This document shows positions 7,680-17,100 of a DNA stretch of 64,000 nt, one piece after another. The translations under genes and the position numbers were made by a program. This stretch comes from Mycobacterium xenopi. Its GTDB lineage: Bacteria; Actinomycetota; Actinomycetes; Mycobacteriales; Mycobacteriaceae. Below the pieces are notes generated by a model. It was not told where the DNA came from, did no database searches, and saw only the letters and a list, made by a program, of their open reading frames with translations. Numbering within the stretch: position 1 is the first letter of the stretch; the number at the start of each line of letters is the position of its first letter. The stretch lies in assembly GCF_009936235.1 (NCBI RefSeq), contig NZ_AP022314.1, forward strand, positions 4,464,001 through 4,528,000, read 5' to 3'.

Positions 7680-10226
7680 TCAGCCGAGGATCAGCGAATC
7701 GCCGTCGGGGCTGACGTTGACCGGCACGGTATCGCCGTCGTGCACCTGACCGGACAACAGCATCTTGGCCAGCTGGTCGCCGATGGCCTGCTGCACCAGC
7801 CGCCGCAGCGGACGCGCCCCGTAGACTGGGTCGAACCCGCGCTGCGCGAGCCAGCGCTTGGCCTGAAGCGACACCTCCAGCTGCAACCGCCGCTGCGCCA
7901 GCCGCTTGCCCAGCTGCTCGAGCTGGATGTCGACGATCTGCACCAGCTCTTCGGGATTGAGCCCGTCGAAGATCAGCACAGCGTCGAGCCGGTTGATGAA
8001 CTCCGGCTTGAATGTCGCCCGCACCGCGGCCATCACCTGCTCCTCGCTGCCGCCCGACCCCAGGTTGGACGTCAGGATCAGGATCGTGTTGCGGAAGTCG
8101 ACCGTGCGGCCCTGTCCGTCGGTCAACCGGCCCTCGTCGAGCACCTGCAACAGCACGTCGAACACGTCCTGGTGGGCCTTTTCGATCTCGTCGAACAGCA
8201 CCACCGTGTAGGGCCGTCGGCGCACCGCCTCGGTCAGCTGGCCACCGGACTCGTAGCCGACGTAGCCCGGTGGGGCCCCGATCAGGCGTGCCACCGAGTG
8301 CCGTTCGCCGTATTCGCTCATGTCAATGCGCACCATGGCGCGCTCGTCGTCGAACAGGAACTCGGCCAGCGCCTTGGCCAGCTCGGTTTTACCGACACCG
8401 GTCGGGCCGAGGAACATGAACGCCCCGGTCGGCCGGTTCGGGTCGGAGATGCCGGCCCGGCTGCGCCGCACCGCGTCCGAGACCGCTTGCACGGCCCTGC
8501 GCTGCCCGACGACCCGCTTGCTCAGCTCGTCTTCCATCCGCAGCAGCTTGGCGGTCTCGCCCTCCAGCAGCCGCCCGGCGGGAATACCGGTCCACGCCGA
8601 CACCACCTCGGCGATGTCGTCGGGGCCGACCTCTTCCTTGAGCATCATGGCCTCGCGGGCCTGTGCCTGCGGCAGCGCGGCCTCGAGCTTCTTCTCCACC
8701 TCCGGGATGCGCCCGTAGCGCAGCTCGGCGGCCTTGGCCAGATCGCCGTCGCGCTCGGCGCGCTCAGACTCACCGCGCAGCCTCTCCAGTTGTTCCTTGA
8801 GCTCGCGGACGGTGTCGATGGCGTTCTTCTCGTTCTGCCAACGGGTGGTCAGCTCGGCCAGCTTTTCTTTCTGGTCGGCCAGCTCGGCGCGCAGCTTCTC
8901 CAGCCTTTCGCGCGAGGCTTCGTCCTCCTCCTTGGCCAGCGCCATCTCTTCGATCTCCAGCCGGCGCACCAGCCGCTCGACCTCGTCGATCTCGACCGGG
9001 CGCGAGTCAATCTCCATCCGCAACCGCGACGCGGCCTCGTCGACCAGGTCGATGGCCTTGTCCGGCAGGAAGCGCGCGGTGATGTAACGGTCGCTCAACG
9101 TGGCCGCCGCGACCAGCGCCGAGTCGGTGATCCGCACCCCGTGGTGCACCTCGTAGCGGTCCTTGAGGCCGCGCAGGATGCCGATGGTGTCCTCGACCGA
9201 GGGCTCGCCGACGTACACCGGCTGGAAGCGGCGCTCCAAGGCCGCGTCCTTTTCGATGTGCTTGCGGTACTCGTCGAGCGTGGTCGCCCCGACCAGCCGC
9301 AGTTCGCCGCGGGCCAGCATCGGCTTGATCATGTTGCCGGCGTCCATCGAGCCTTCGCCGGTCGCTCCGGCGCCGACGATGGTGTGCAGCTCGTCGATGA
9401 ACGTGATGATCTGGCCGGCGGAGTTCTTGATGTCCTCGAGCACCGCCTTCAGCCGCTCCTCGAATTCGCCGCGGTACTTCGACCCGGCCACCATCGAGCC
9501 GAGGTCCAAGGCGATGATCGTTTTGTCGCGCAGGCTCTCCGGCACGTCGCCGGCGACGATGCGCTGGGCCAGGCCCTCGACGATCGCGGTCTTGCCGACA
9601 CCGGGCTCACCGATGAGCACCGGGTTGTTCTTGGTGCGCCTTGACAGCACCTGCACCACGCGGCGGATCTCGGTGTCACGCCCGATGACCGGGTCGAGCT
9701 TGCCCTCGCGGGCGGCTGCGGTCAGGTTGGTCGAGTACTTCTCCAGCGCCTGGTAGGTGGCCTCCGGGTCGGGGCTGGTGACCCGCGCGCTGCCGCGCAC
9801 CTTGACGAACGCCTCCCGCAGGGCTTGCGGGGACGCGCCGTGGCCATTGAGCAGCTTGGCGACGTCGGAGTCACCGGTAGCCAGGCCGACCATCAGGTGC
9901 TCGGTGGAGACGTATTCGTCGTCCATCTCGGTGGCCAGCTGCTGGGCGGCGGTGATCGCGGCCAGCGATTCGCGGGACAGCTGCGGCTGCGAGCTGGCCC
10001 CGGTGACCTGCGGTAACCGGTCTATAAGTCGCTGAGCTTCGGCGCGGATGGTGGCGGGCTCGACGCCGACTGCCTCCAGCAGCGGCGCGGCGATCCCGTC
10101 GTTCTGCGTCAGCAGGGCCATCAGCAGATGAGCGGGCCGGATCTCGGGATGCCCGGCGGCCGATGCCGCCTGTAGCGCCGAGGTCAGCGCCGCCTGGGTC
10201 TTGGTGGTCGGGTTGAAAGAGTCCAC
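7680..10226 (-). CDS. clpB: ClpB disaggregase chaperone
   Basis: AAA+ unfoldase that works with DnaK/DnaJ/GrpE to dissolve protein aggregates after stress. With the GTG start at 10226 (MDSFNPTTKTQAAL) it is 848 aa, the same length as M. tuberculosis ClpB (Rv0384c). In order: N-terminal Clp repeat domain, first Walker A (GEPGVGKTAIVEGLA), middle coiled-coil domain (about residues 410-530, rich in Glu/Lys/Arg), second Walker A (GPTGVGKTELAKALAE) with Walker B VVLFDEIEKAH, and the D2 C-terminal domain. A GGAGG site precedes the GTG. The promoter carries a SigH-like promoter and an HspR site. Confidence 0.97.
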   Translation of the reverse strand: MDSFNPTTKTQAALTSALQAASAAGHPEIRPAHLLMALLTQNDGIAAPLLEAVGVEPATIRAEAQRLIDRLPQVTGASSQPQLSRESLAAITAAQQLATEMDDEYVSTEHLMVGLATGDSDVAKLLNGHGASPQALREAFVKVRGSARVTSPDPEATYQALEKYSTNLTAAAREGKLDPVIGRDTEIRRVVQVLSRRTKNNPVLIGEPGVGKTAIVEGLAQRIVAGDVPESLRDKTIIALDLGSMVAGSKYRGEFEERLKAVLEDIKNSAGQIITFIDELHTIVGAGATGEGSMDAGNMIKPMLARGELRLVGATTLDEYRKHIEKDAALERRFQPVYVGEPSVEDTIGILRGLKDRYEVHHGVRITDSALVAAATLSDRYITARFLPDKAIDLVDEAASRLRMEIDSRPVEIDEVERLVRRLEIEEMALAKEEDEASRERLEKLRAELADQKEKLAELTTRWQNEKNAIDTVRELKEQLERLRGESERAERDGDLAKAAELRYGRIPEVEKKLEAALPQAQAREAMMLKEEVGPDDIAEVVSAWTGIPAGRLLEGETAKLLRMEDELSKRVVGQRRAVQAVSDAVRRSRAGISDPNRPTGAFMFLGPTGVGKTELAKALAEFLFDDERAMVRIDMSEYGERHSVARLIGAPPGYVGYESGGQLTEAVRRRPYTVVLFDEIEKAHQDVFDVLLQVLDEGRLTDGQGRTVDFRNTILILTSNLGSGGSEEQVMAAVRATFKPEFINRLDAVLIFDGLNPEELVQIVDIQLEQLGKRLAQRRLQLEVSLQAKRWLAQRGFDPVYGARPLRRLVQQAIGDQLAKMLLSGQVHDGDTVPVNVSPDGDSLILG

Positions 10227-10269
10227 GACACCTCCATTCGAGTATCTAAAAATGCTTGTCGTGTACTCC

Positions 10270-10295
10270 AACGCCGTCAAGATTGAGTCTGTTCC
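10270..10295 (-). promoter_or_regulatory. SigH-type promoter of clpB
   Basis: On the minus strand GGAACA (10295-10290) is followed after 17 nt by GTT (10272-10270), matching the mycobacterial SigH/SigE consensus GGAA(C/T)-N16-19-GTT. It lies about 45 bp upstream of the clpB GTG. clpB is known to belong to the SigH regulon in M. tuberculosis. The -35 element lies inside the HspR-site spacer. Confidence 0.65.
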
Positions 10296-10302
10296 ACTCA
10301 AC
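10282..10302 (-). promoter_or_regulatory. HAIR element (HspR operator) of clpB
   Basis: Minus strand GTTGAGT-N7-ACTCAAT, one base off per arm from the HAIR consensus CTTGAGT-N7-ACTCAAG bound by HspR. The 7-nt spacer is GGAACAG, which contains the predicted SigH -35 element, so HspR binding would directly block that promoter. Confidence 0.85.
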
Positions 10303-10320
10303 TCTGGCGAATTTCGGCGC

Positions 10321-10379
10321 CGACTGTGCAGCTTGTGGTACCCGAATCCGCGTTACGGCACCCATAAGCCGCACAGTCG
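10321..10379. terminator. Imperfect 18-bp inverted repeat downstream of the SRPBCC gene
   Basis: CGACTGTGCAGCTTGTGG (10321-10338) pairs with 10362-10379, with two mismatched positions and a 23-nt loop. It is 6 bp past the stop of the SRPBCC gene and upstream of the clpB promoter, so it probably ends the ArsR-SRPBCC transcript and insulates clpB. It differs in sequence from the palindrome at 7620. Confidence 0.6.
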
Positions 10380-10385
10380 ACGGGC

Positions 10386-10832
10386 TCAATCGTCGAGCAG
10401 TCGGCCCAGCTGGGCCACGATGCGGACCCAGCCCTGGCCCATGATGGTCCGGGCCCGCTGCTGCCGGTCGTCGTCGGGGTCAAAACCGGTGTGCCGCAAG
10501 ATGACCCGCGTACCGGTCCCCTCGGGGTGCAACGTCCATGTCACCACCCACGCCGACGGCTTGTCCGAGCGAGCGTCGGCCCAGCTCATCGCCAGCCGCT
10601 GCCCCGGAACCACCGCGAGCACCTCGCAGGCGACCTCACCGGAGAAGCCGACGGAGGGCATCGGTTGACCCTGGAAGGTGTAGCGGGTGCCGACCACCGG
10701 CGCGAACCCGCTCGGCGCCATCAGCCAGCGCGCCATCAACTCCGGCGTCGTCAGCGCCTGCCACACCCGCTCGGGCGGATGCGGGTAGAACTGGTCGACC
10801 TCGATGACCGTGGGGTCGGCGGTGCGGATCAT
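10386..10832 (-). CDS. SRPBCC (AHSA1-like) domain protein
   Basis: 148 aa with the START/Bet v1-like lipid-binding fold typical of AHSA1 proteins: VDQFYPHPPERVWQALTTPE at the N-terminus and WTLHPEGTGTRVILRHTGF near the C-terminus. No enzymatic motif. It overlaps the upstream ArsR gene by 4 nt (ATGA), the common ArsR-SRPBCC arrangement of actinobacteria in which the two are co-expressed. Ligand and role unknown. Confidence 0.83.
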   Translation of the reverse strand: MIRTADPTVIEVDQFYPHPPERVWQALTTPELMARWLMAPSGFAPVVGTRYTFQGQPMPSVGFSGEVACEVLAVVPGQRLAMSWADARSDKPSAWVVTWTLHPEGTGTRVILRHTGFDPDDDRQQRARTIMGQGWVRIVAQLGRLLDD

Positions 10833-11167
10833 GAATCCTCCATCTCGTCGAGCACGTCAGCCAGCGCGGCCAACCGTTCGCGCCAGAACCGTTCGTACGG
10901 GCTTAGCCACGCCGAAATCTGCCGCAGCGGTTCGGGGTTGACGCGGTAGCGGCGAAACCTGCCCTGTTTGTCCTCGGCGACCAGTCCACAGTCGCGCAAC
11001 ACTTTGAGGTGTTCGGACACGCTGGGCCGGGCCATGTCGAAGCGCTCGGCGATCGAGATCACGGTGCGCTCCCCGCCGAGCAGCATGTCGAGGATGTCGC
11101 GCCGAGTCGGGTTGGCCAGCGCCGCGAACACGACGTCGGTCCGACTGGACTTGGCACGCGGCGGCAT
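10829..11167 (-). CDS. ArsR-family winged-helix regulator
   Basis: 112-aa repressor with the ArsR/SmtB fold: ALANPTRRDILDML, the recognition region MARPSVSEHLKVLRDCGLV, and a beta-wing RFRRYRVNPEPL. No Cys-pair metal-binding motif in the DNA-binding helix, so it probably senses something other than arsenic or heavy metals. It heads a two-gene operon with the SRPBCC gene. Promoter and operator are expected in 11168-11222, which also serves the divergent pseudogene; I see no obvious palindrome there. Confidence 0.87.
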   Translation of the reverse strand: MPPRAKSSRTDVVFAALANPTRRDILDMLLGGERTVISIAERFDMARPSVSEHLKVLRDCGLVAEDKQGRFRRYRVNPEPLRQISAWLSPYERFWRERLAALADVLDEMEDS

Positions 11168-11222
11168 GCGGCCGATAATAGGTAGGAATTTTCCTATCTG
11201 TCACCTCGGTTACGGTTCTCCC

Positions 11223-11892
11223 GTGACACCTAGCTGGGGTTCGGAGCTGACCGGGCTTGTCTCCCTTGCGCTGGTGATCGCGCTGTCGCCGCTGTCGATC
11301 ATCCCGGCGGTCCTGGTATTGCAGACGCCGCGAGCGCGGGCCAGCAGCCTGGCGTTTCTGGCCGGGTAGCTGGCGACCCTGGCCGCTGTGACGGCGATTT
11401 TTGTCGCGGTGTCCGGGCTGCTCGGCGGCCTGCACAAGTCGCCGCCGACGTGGGCGTCCTGGCTGCGCATCATCGTCGGGGCGGCGCTGATCGTGTTTGG
11501 CATCGTCCAGTGGCTCAGACGCCACCGCCATACCCACACCCAAAGGTGGATGCGATCATTAACCGAGCTCACTGCCGCGCGCGGTAGTGACGGGGTCGGC
11601 GCTGGCCGTAGTGCGGCTCGAGGTGCTCTTCGTTTGCGCGGCAGCGGGTTTGGCGATCGGCAGCGCAGGTCTGGGTGCCACACGCGCATGGGTATCGGCA
11701 GCGGTCTTCGTGGCGGTCGCTGCGTCGACCGTCGCGATCCCGATACTGGCCTACGCCAGTGCCGGCGAGCGCCTGCGCGATCCCATGGCCCGCATCAAAG
11801 AGTGGATGGAGCACCACCACGCGGTGCTGGTCGCGGGAATCTTTGTCGTGATCGGAATCCTGGTACTGTACAAGGGAATTCACGCCCTTTAA
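11223..11892 (+). pseudogene. Broken GAP-family (lipid/peptidoglycolipid addressing) membrane protein
   Basis: Translation from GTG 11223 gives a typical GAP-family N-terminus (ALVIALSPLSIIPAVLVL), then an in-frame TAG at 11367-11369 directly after SSLAFLAG. The same frame resumes as LATLAAVTAIFVAVSGLLGG through QRWMRSLTEL, after which the reading frame shifts near 11570-11587 and continues in another frame to the TAA at 11890 (LVAGIFVVIGILVLYKGI). At least one nonsense mutation and one frameshift therefore interrupt a roughly 220-aa multi-TM transporter. Intact homologues include the Gap protein needed for glycopeptidolipid export; the substrate here is unknown. Confidence 0.8.
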
Positions 11893-11976
11893 CAAAGGTC
11901 GTCAGCCGACGACCGTCTAAGCCTGCCGTGAAACAGCGATCGCCGTGCTTGTGTGGCGGGCTTAAAATCATCGCCC

Positions 11977-13143
11977 GTGGGCCTAGACAACCGGGATGCG
12001 CTGCGCGTCTTGCATGCCGCGTTTAGGGAAGGGCCCGCATGCGACGAGCTGATCCGCCGCTTTTATACCCGATGGTTTGCCCTCGACGTCTCGCTGCGCG
12101 ACAAGTTTCCGCCTGATATGGGCGGCCAGCGGGCCGCGTTCGCGCACGCGCTGCATTGGGTGTACGGCGAGCTGGTCGCCCAGCACGCCACCGAGCCCGT
12201 CGAGTTCTTGGCGCAGCTGGGCCGAGACCACCGCAAATACGGCGTCACCGAAGCCCATTACGAGACCTTGCGCCAGGCGCTGCATGCGACGCTGCGCAGC
12301 GAGCTAGCCGACGAGTGGTCCGATACCGTCGAGGAGGCCGCTCGCCAGTCCCTGAACCTCATCACCGGGGTGATGAGCGGTGCCGCCGACGCCGATGTCG
12401 GGCCCGCCTGGTGGGACGGTACGGTGATCGAGCACCTGCGGGTATCGCGCGACCTGGCGGTGGTGCGGCTGCAGCTGGACCGACCGCTGCCCTATCACCC
12501 GGGCCAGTACGTCAACGTGTCGATCCCGCAGTGCCCGCGACGGTGGCGATACTTGACCCCGGCCATCCCGCCCGATGACAACGGCGGCATCGAATTCCAC
12601 GTCCGGGCCGTCCCCGGTGGCCTGGTCAGCACCGCCATCGTCGGTGAAACCCGGCCCGGAGACCGCTGGCGGCTGTCTAGCCCGCACGGCGGGCTGCAGG
12701 TCGACCGCGACGGAGGTGACGTGCTGATGGTGGCCGGCAGCACCGGACTGGCGCCGCTGCGCTCGATCATCATGGACCTCACCCGCTGGGGGGAAAACCC
12801 ACGGGTGCATGTGTTCTTCGGCGGCCGCTACCCGTGCGAGCTCTACGACCTGCCGACGCTGTGGCAGATCGCAGCGCACAATCCCTGGCTGTCGGTGTCG
12901 CCGGTGTCCGAGTACACCGCTAACCCGGCCTGGGCCAGCGAGTATCCCGACGTCACGCCGCCGCGCGGCCTGCACGTGCGCCAGACCGGTCGGCTGCCTG
13001 AAGTGGTGACGAAATACGGCAGCTGGAGCGATCGGCAGATCCTGATCTGCGGAGGGCCCGAGATGGTGCGCGCCACCAAAGCAGCGCTCATCGCGAAAGG
13101 CGCTCCGCCGGAACGCATTCAGCACGACCCACTGTGCAGCTAG
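11977..13143 (+). CDS. Flavohaemoglobin-like globin-oxidoreductase (Rv0385-like)
   Basis: 388 aa: N-terminal globin domain (about 1-135), then an FAD- and NAD-binding ferredoxin-reductase domain. The likely proximal haem ligand is His85 in GRDHRKYG. The FAD region shows HPGQYVNVSIP and RWRYLTPA, a variant of the usual RxYS; the nucleotide-binding region shows VLMVAGSTGLAPL and ICGGPEMV. It matches M. tuberculosis Rv0385, described as a type II flavohaemoglobin with electron-transfer properties different from NO-detoxifying Hmp. I chose GTG 11977 because it gives the family length. Located just past the dead transporter; physiological substrate uncertain. Confidence 0.85.
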   Translation: MGLDNRDALRVLHAAFREGPACDELIRRFYTRWFALDVSLRDKFPPDMGGQRAAFAHALHWVYGELVAQHATEPVEFLAQLGRDHRKYGVTEAHYETLRQALHATLRSELADEWSDTVEEAARQSLNLITGVMSGAADADVGPAWWDGTVIEHLRVSRDLAVVRLQLDRPLPYHPGQYVNVSIPQCPRRWRYLTPAIPPDDNGGIEFHVRAVPGGLVSTAIVGETRPGDRWRLSSPHGGLQVDRDGGDVLMVAGSTGLAPLRSIIMDLTRWGENPRVHVFFGGRYPCELYDLPTLWQIAAHNPWLSVSPVSEYTANPAWASEYPDVTPPRGLHVRQTGRLPEVVTKYGSWSDRQILICGGPEMVRATKAALIAKGAPPERIQHDPLCS

Positions 13144-13175
13144 ACCGACGGGCCAGGAGGGCTAGGCTGGCCGAC

Positions 13176-14063
13176 GTGCACATCGTCACGCTGCGCGACC
13201 CGTCCGCGCCGGTCGTGGCACGCTACGCCCCAAGCGCCGGCATGATCGGCATCTCGCTGACCGATTCAGGCGTTGAGCTGCTGGGTCAGCGCGGCGGTCT
13301 GGACGCCTACCTGGCAGCGGGCAAGACCATGGGTATCCCGCTCCTCTACCCGTGGGCCAATCGGCTCGGGGAACGCCGCTACCGAGTTGACGGCGAAGAA
13401 GTCACGCTGGAACCCGATGCGTTCGGGGTGCGCACCGACCCCAACGGTCTGCCGATCCACGGACTGCTGGCCGGCTATCCCGGGTGGCGGGTAATGACGC
13501 AATCGGCGAACGAGCTGACGGCCGAGCTAGACTTCGGCGCCGACCCGGCGCTATTAGCCAGCTTTCCGTTTCCCCACCTGGTGGTGATGCGGGTCAGCCT
13601 CGCCGACCGATCACTGACGGTCCGCAGCACCGTGTCGGCCCTCGGAAAACCGGTGCCGTTGTGCTTCGGTTTTCACCCGTATCTCCAGGTGCCCGAGGCG
13701 CCGCGGGCCCAGTGGGTGATCGAGACCCCACGCTTGCGGCACCTGTCCCTCGACGAACGCGGTCTGCCCACCGGAGATGCCGTAGAGCAACCGCCTATTC
13801 ATGAGGCGTTGGGCGACAAGGTTTTTGACGACGGATACGACGAGGTACCCGAGGGCGCGGTGTTCGCGGTCTCGGGCGGCGGACGCCGTATCGAGGTCCA
13901 CTTCGAACAGGGCTATCCGGCGGCGCAGATCTTCGCTCCGGCCGGTGAAGACGTGGTGTGTTTCGAACCGATGGCCGCGCCCACCGATGCGCTGCGCCGC
14001 GGCGGCTACCGGTGCGCGCAGCCCGGTCAGCCCGCCGTCGCGGTCTTCTCGATTCGCGTCTAG
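13176..14063 (+). CDS. Aldose 1-epimerase family protein
   Basis: 295 aa galactose-mutarotase-like protein that would interconvert anomers of a sugar or sugar phosphate. Family features are IPLLYPWANRLGERRY, IHGLLAGYPGWRV (catalytic-type His), LCFGFHPYLQVP (second catalytic-type His) and a Glu in VVCFEPMAAPTDAL near the C-terminus. The GTG at 13176 starts the conserved fold; an in-frame GTG at 13134 would overlap the previous gene. The stop codon abuts the first copy of a 19-bp direct repeat. Confidence 0.83.
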   Translation: MHIVTLRDPSAPVVARYAPSAGMIGISLTDSGVELLGQRGGLDAYLAAGKTMGIPLLYPWANRLGERRYRVDGEEVTLEPDAFGVRTDPNGLPIHGLLAGYPGWRVMTQSANELTAELDFGADPALLASFPFPHLVVMRVSLADRSLTVRSTVSALGKPVPLCFGFHPYLQVPEAPRAQWVIETPRLRHLSLDERGLPTGDAVEQPPIHEALGDKVFDDGYDEVPEGAVFAVSGGGRRIEVHFEQGYPAAQIFAPAGEDVVCFEPMAAPTDALRRGGYRCAQPGQPAVAVFSIRV

Positions 14064-14064
14064 C

Positions 14065-14083
14065 GCCTGGCAGATCCGGCGGC
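14065..14083. repeat. 19-bp direct repeat, left copy
   Basis: GCCTGGCAGATCCGGCGGC, one base after the epimerase stop codon, identical to 19712-19730 just after the hspR stop codon. The two copies bracket the cyclase, DUF5995 and DUF2236 genes. Confidence 0.8.
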
Positions 14084-14188
14084 GAACAGAAGCTAACGCT
14101 ACTGGCACCTTCCTAGATCTCGTGTCAATTGCCGCGAATATCAGCCTCGGCGCAGGTACCCTTAGCAAACCCCGGGCAGGAGGAGCAG

Positions 14189-17100
14189 GTGAGTCCCGGC
14201 GAAAACAGTACCTCGATCGACGAATTGCTGGACCGTGCGGTGCGGGCCATCAATGCCGGCGATCGTGCGACCGCGACAACCTTGGCCGGGCAGGTGTTAT
14301 CGGCAGACCACAGCAACCCGGAAGCCGAGGACCTGCTGGCGGCCCCCGCTCGCTACGGTGAAATCCGCCGACTGGCAATCATGTTCGTTGATCTCGTCGA
14401 CTCGACGGCGCTGTCCACCCGTCTGGAACCAGAGACATATCACACGCTGGTGGGCCGTTACCGCGCTGAGGTGCGCCGAATCGTCGATCGGTACGAGGGC
14501 CATATCAGCTCGATTAAGGGCGACGGATTGTTAGCGGTGTTCGGCCACCCCAAAGCGCATGAGAACGACGTGCGGCGTGCCGTCGCTGCAGGGCTGGACA
14601 TCACCCGGGCCGTGGCCCGGCTCAGCGAGCAGGCGCAACGCAAGTTTGGGGTGGCGATCAATGTGCGCGTCGGCGTCCACCGTGGCCTGGTCTATCTCGA
14701 CACCGACCAGGACGACGTCTACGGGTTTGCCGCCAACCTGTCGGCCCGTCTCTGCGCCGTAGCAGTGCCGGGCACGGTGACCGTCTCAGATGCCGTCGCA
14801 CCGTTGGTGTCCGACTCATTCGAACTCGAATCACACCCACCAGTCGCGGTGAAGGGTGTCGACGGCTTGATCGGCCATCACCACGTGCTCGGTGAGCGGC
14901 CCGAAGCAACTCCGCTACAGACGCCGCCGCTGATCGGACGTGATCGCGAGCGCAGTTGGCTGCAGCAGGCCTGGCAGCGGGCCCGCGAAAGAGCGCTGGC
15001 CACTCCAGGCGTGGTATTTCGCGGTGAACCGGGAATTGGTAAGACCCGGCTTGCGAGCGAGGCGGCGGAATTCGTCCGCAGTTCGGGTGGGTCGGTGATC
15101 GAGTTGTTTGGCTCGCCGCTGCATACCGACACCGGCCTGCATCCAGTGCGCAGGCTTGTGGAGCGCCGATGCGGCATCACCCGGCACACCGACGGCCGCG
15201 ATCGTCTGCGCCTATTGCAAGCCGAACTAAGCGCCAACGGAATGGATCCAGCCAGCGCGGTTCCCCTGTTAGCACCGGTGATTGGCGTCGACCCCGAACA
15301 GGGCTACCAGCCGGCGGCTGTGGAAGGCCGAACGCTGTATGAATTGATTGCCGCGACGGTTCAGCGATACGTGCTGGCTTGCATCGGTGGCCAAAGCGGA
15401 TTGGTGGTCGCCGAGGATGTGCACTGGTTCGACCCGTCTACCCTCGAACTGCTCAACTCGCTGCTCGCGGCGGCGGATGGACGCCTGCTTGTGGTCGTTA
15501 CCGGACGTGACGGCGATTGGCTGCGAACCGATTGGCCAGTAACTGTTTTCGATCTTGCGCCGCTGAACGACGAGCAGTCCGACGCGCTGATCAATGCGTT
15601 GGACCCCTCAGTGACCGACGCCCAGCGGACCGCGGTGCGCAACCGATGCGACGGGGTGCCGTTCTACATCGAGCACGTTGTCGGCGAACTCGATGGAGCC
15701 GAGTCTGGAGTGCCCGAGGCATTGTACGAGTCGTTGTTCGCGGGGCTGCAGCACTCCCACTCCGACGTCGCGCCGGTGGTCGAGGCGGCCGCCGTCATTG
15801 GGCGCGCCGGTGATCTCCCCTTGCTTCGTTCAGTGGTCGGACGAGACGCCAACGATGTTGACGGCGTCGTGTCCGAATTGGTGCGGACGCGTGTGTTCGA
15901 ACGACGCGGGACCGACGGCTGGCGATTCCGCCATGAGCTGTTCCGGGAGGTGGCGGCCGAGCTGGCCCCGCCGTCGCTGCGCCGTGACCTGCACGCGCGC
16001 GCGGCCCACGCACTGGTCGGTGCGACGGCCAGTGTCGAACCGGATTGGGGGGTGGTAGGGGCCCACTTCGAGCAGGCCCAGCAATACGACGATGCCGTGG
16101 ACGCTTACCAGAAGGCCTCGGTGAACGCCCGGCGGCGCGGTGCTCTCCAGGAAGCGCTGGCTTACTTGACGACCGCGCTCAGCGAACTCACCCGCTGCGC
16201 TGCGGGCTCGACGCGGGACCGCAAGGAAATCGCGATCCGGTTGGAACGCGCTTTCTTGGCGGGTGCCACGCAAGGCAGCCAGACCGGTGAGGGACCCGCC
16301 GATTTGCAACAGTGCCTGGAGTTGGCGAGCAACGGCAACTACGAGGACGAGTTGTTCGCCACGCTCACCGCGCTGATTAGCTATTACGTGCCGCGGGCCG
16401 AACTGCGCCGAGCGCATGAACTGCTTGACTCGCTGTCTAGCCGGATCACCAAGGAGCGACCCGCGATCTATCCGGCCATCGCGTCATCGTTGGGGTGCGT
16501 CACTTGGCTGGAAGGCGACTTCACCGCCGCGCGCGGACACCTGTTGCGGGCACTGGCCGATCGTTCCGCCGCCGATCCTCAAGACCTCGAAACTGCCTGG
16601 TGGGTGGTCGTCGACCCAATTTCGTCGGCACACATCTTCCTGGCGCTGACACACATGGTCTGCGGAGACCTTGACCATGCCAACATAGAGTTGGCCGAAT
16701 CACGCCGGCGCTGCGAGGACTTGGGGTTTCCGCAGAATGCCCACAACAGGGCACATACGTACTTCATGGAAATCTGGATCGGACTAGAGACCGGTCAACT
16801 CGAGCAAGCGGCCACCCTGACCGCGGAGCTTCGCAGCCAAAGCGAACAGTCGGGACTCGACTTGTGGCGGTTGGTGGGCGCGACCGAACATGCCACCGTC
16901 AAGGCGCTGGCCGCGCTGGGCTCCGGCGCCGACGCTGCCACGCTGACCAGCCGGGCCGAGAAGGTAGCCCGACTCGTGGACGGATCGCGCTTGCTACACC
17001 TCAACAGTTATTTGACGTTTCACGACGCGGTCATCGGCCGCCTATTAATTGCCGCGGGCAAGCTGGAGAAGGCGCGCGAGAGACTGGAGATGGCGCTGCG

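Noticed and set aside
7599..9644. 681-codon open frame on the plus strand opposite clpB
   Set aside because: Shadow of clpB in a GC-rich genome; rich in His/Arg/Gln/Leu, no ribosome site and no recognisable domain.
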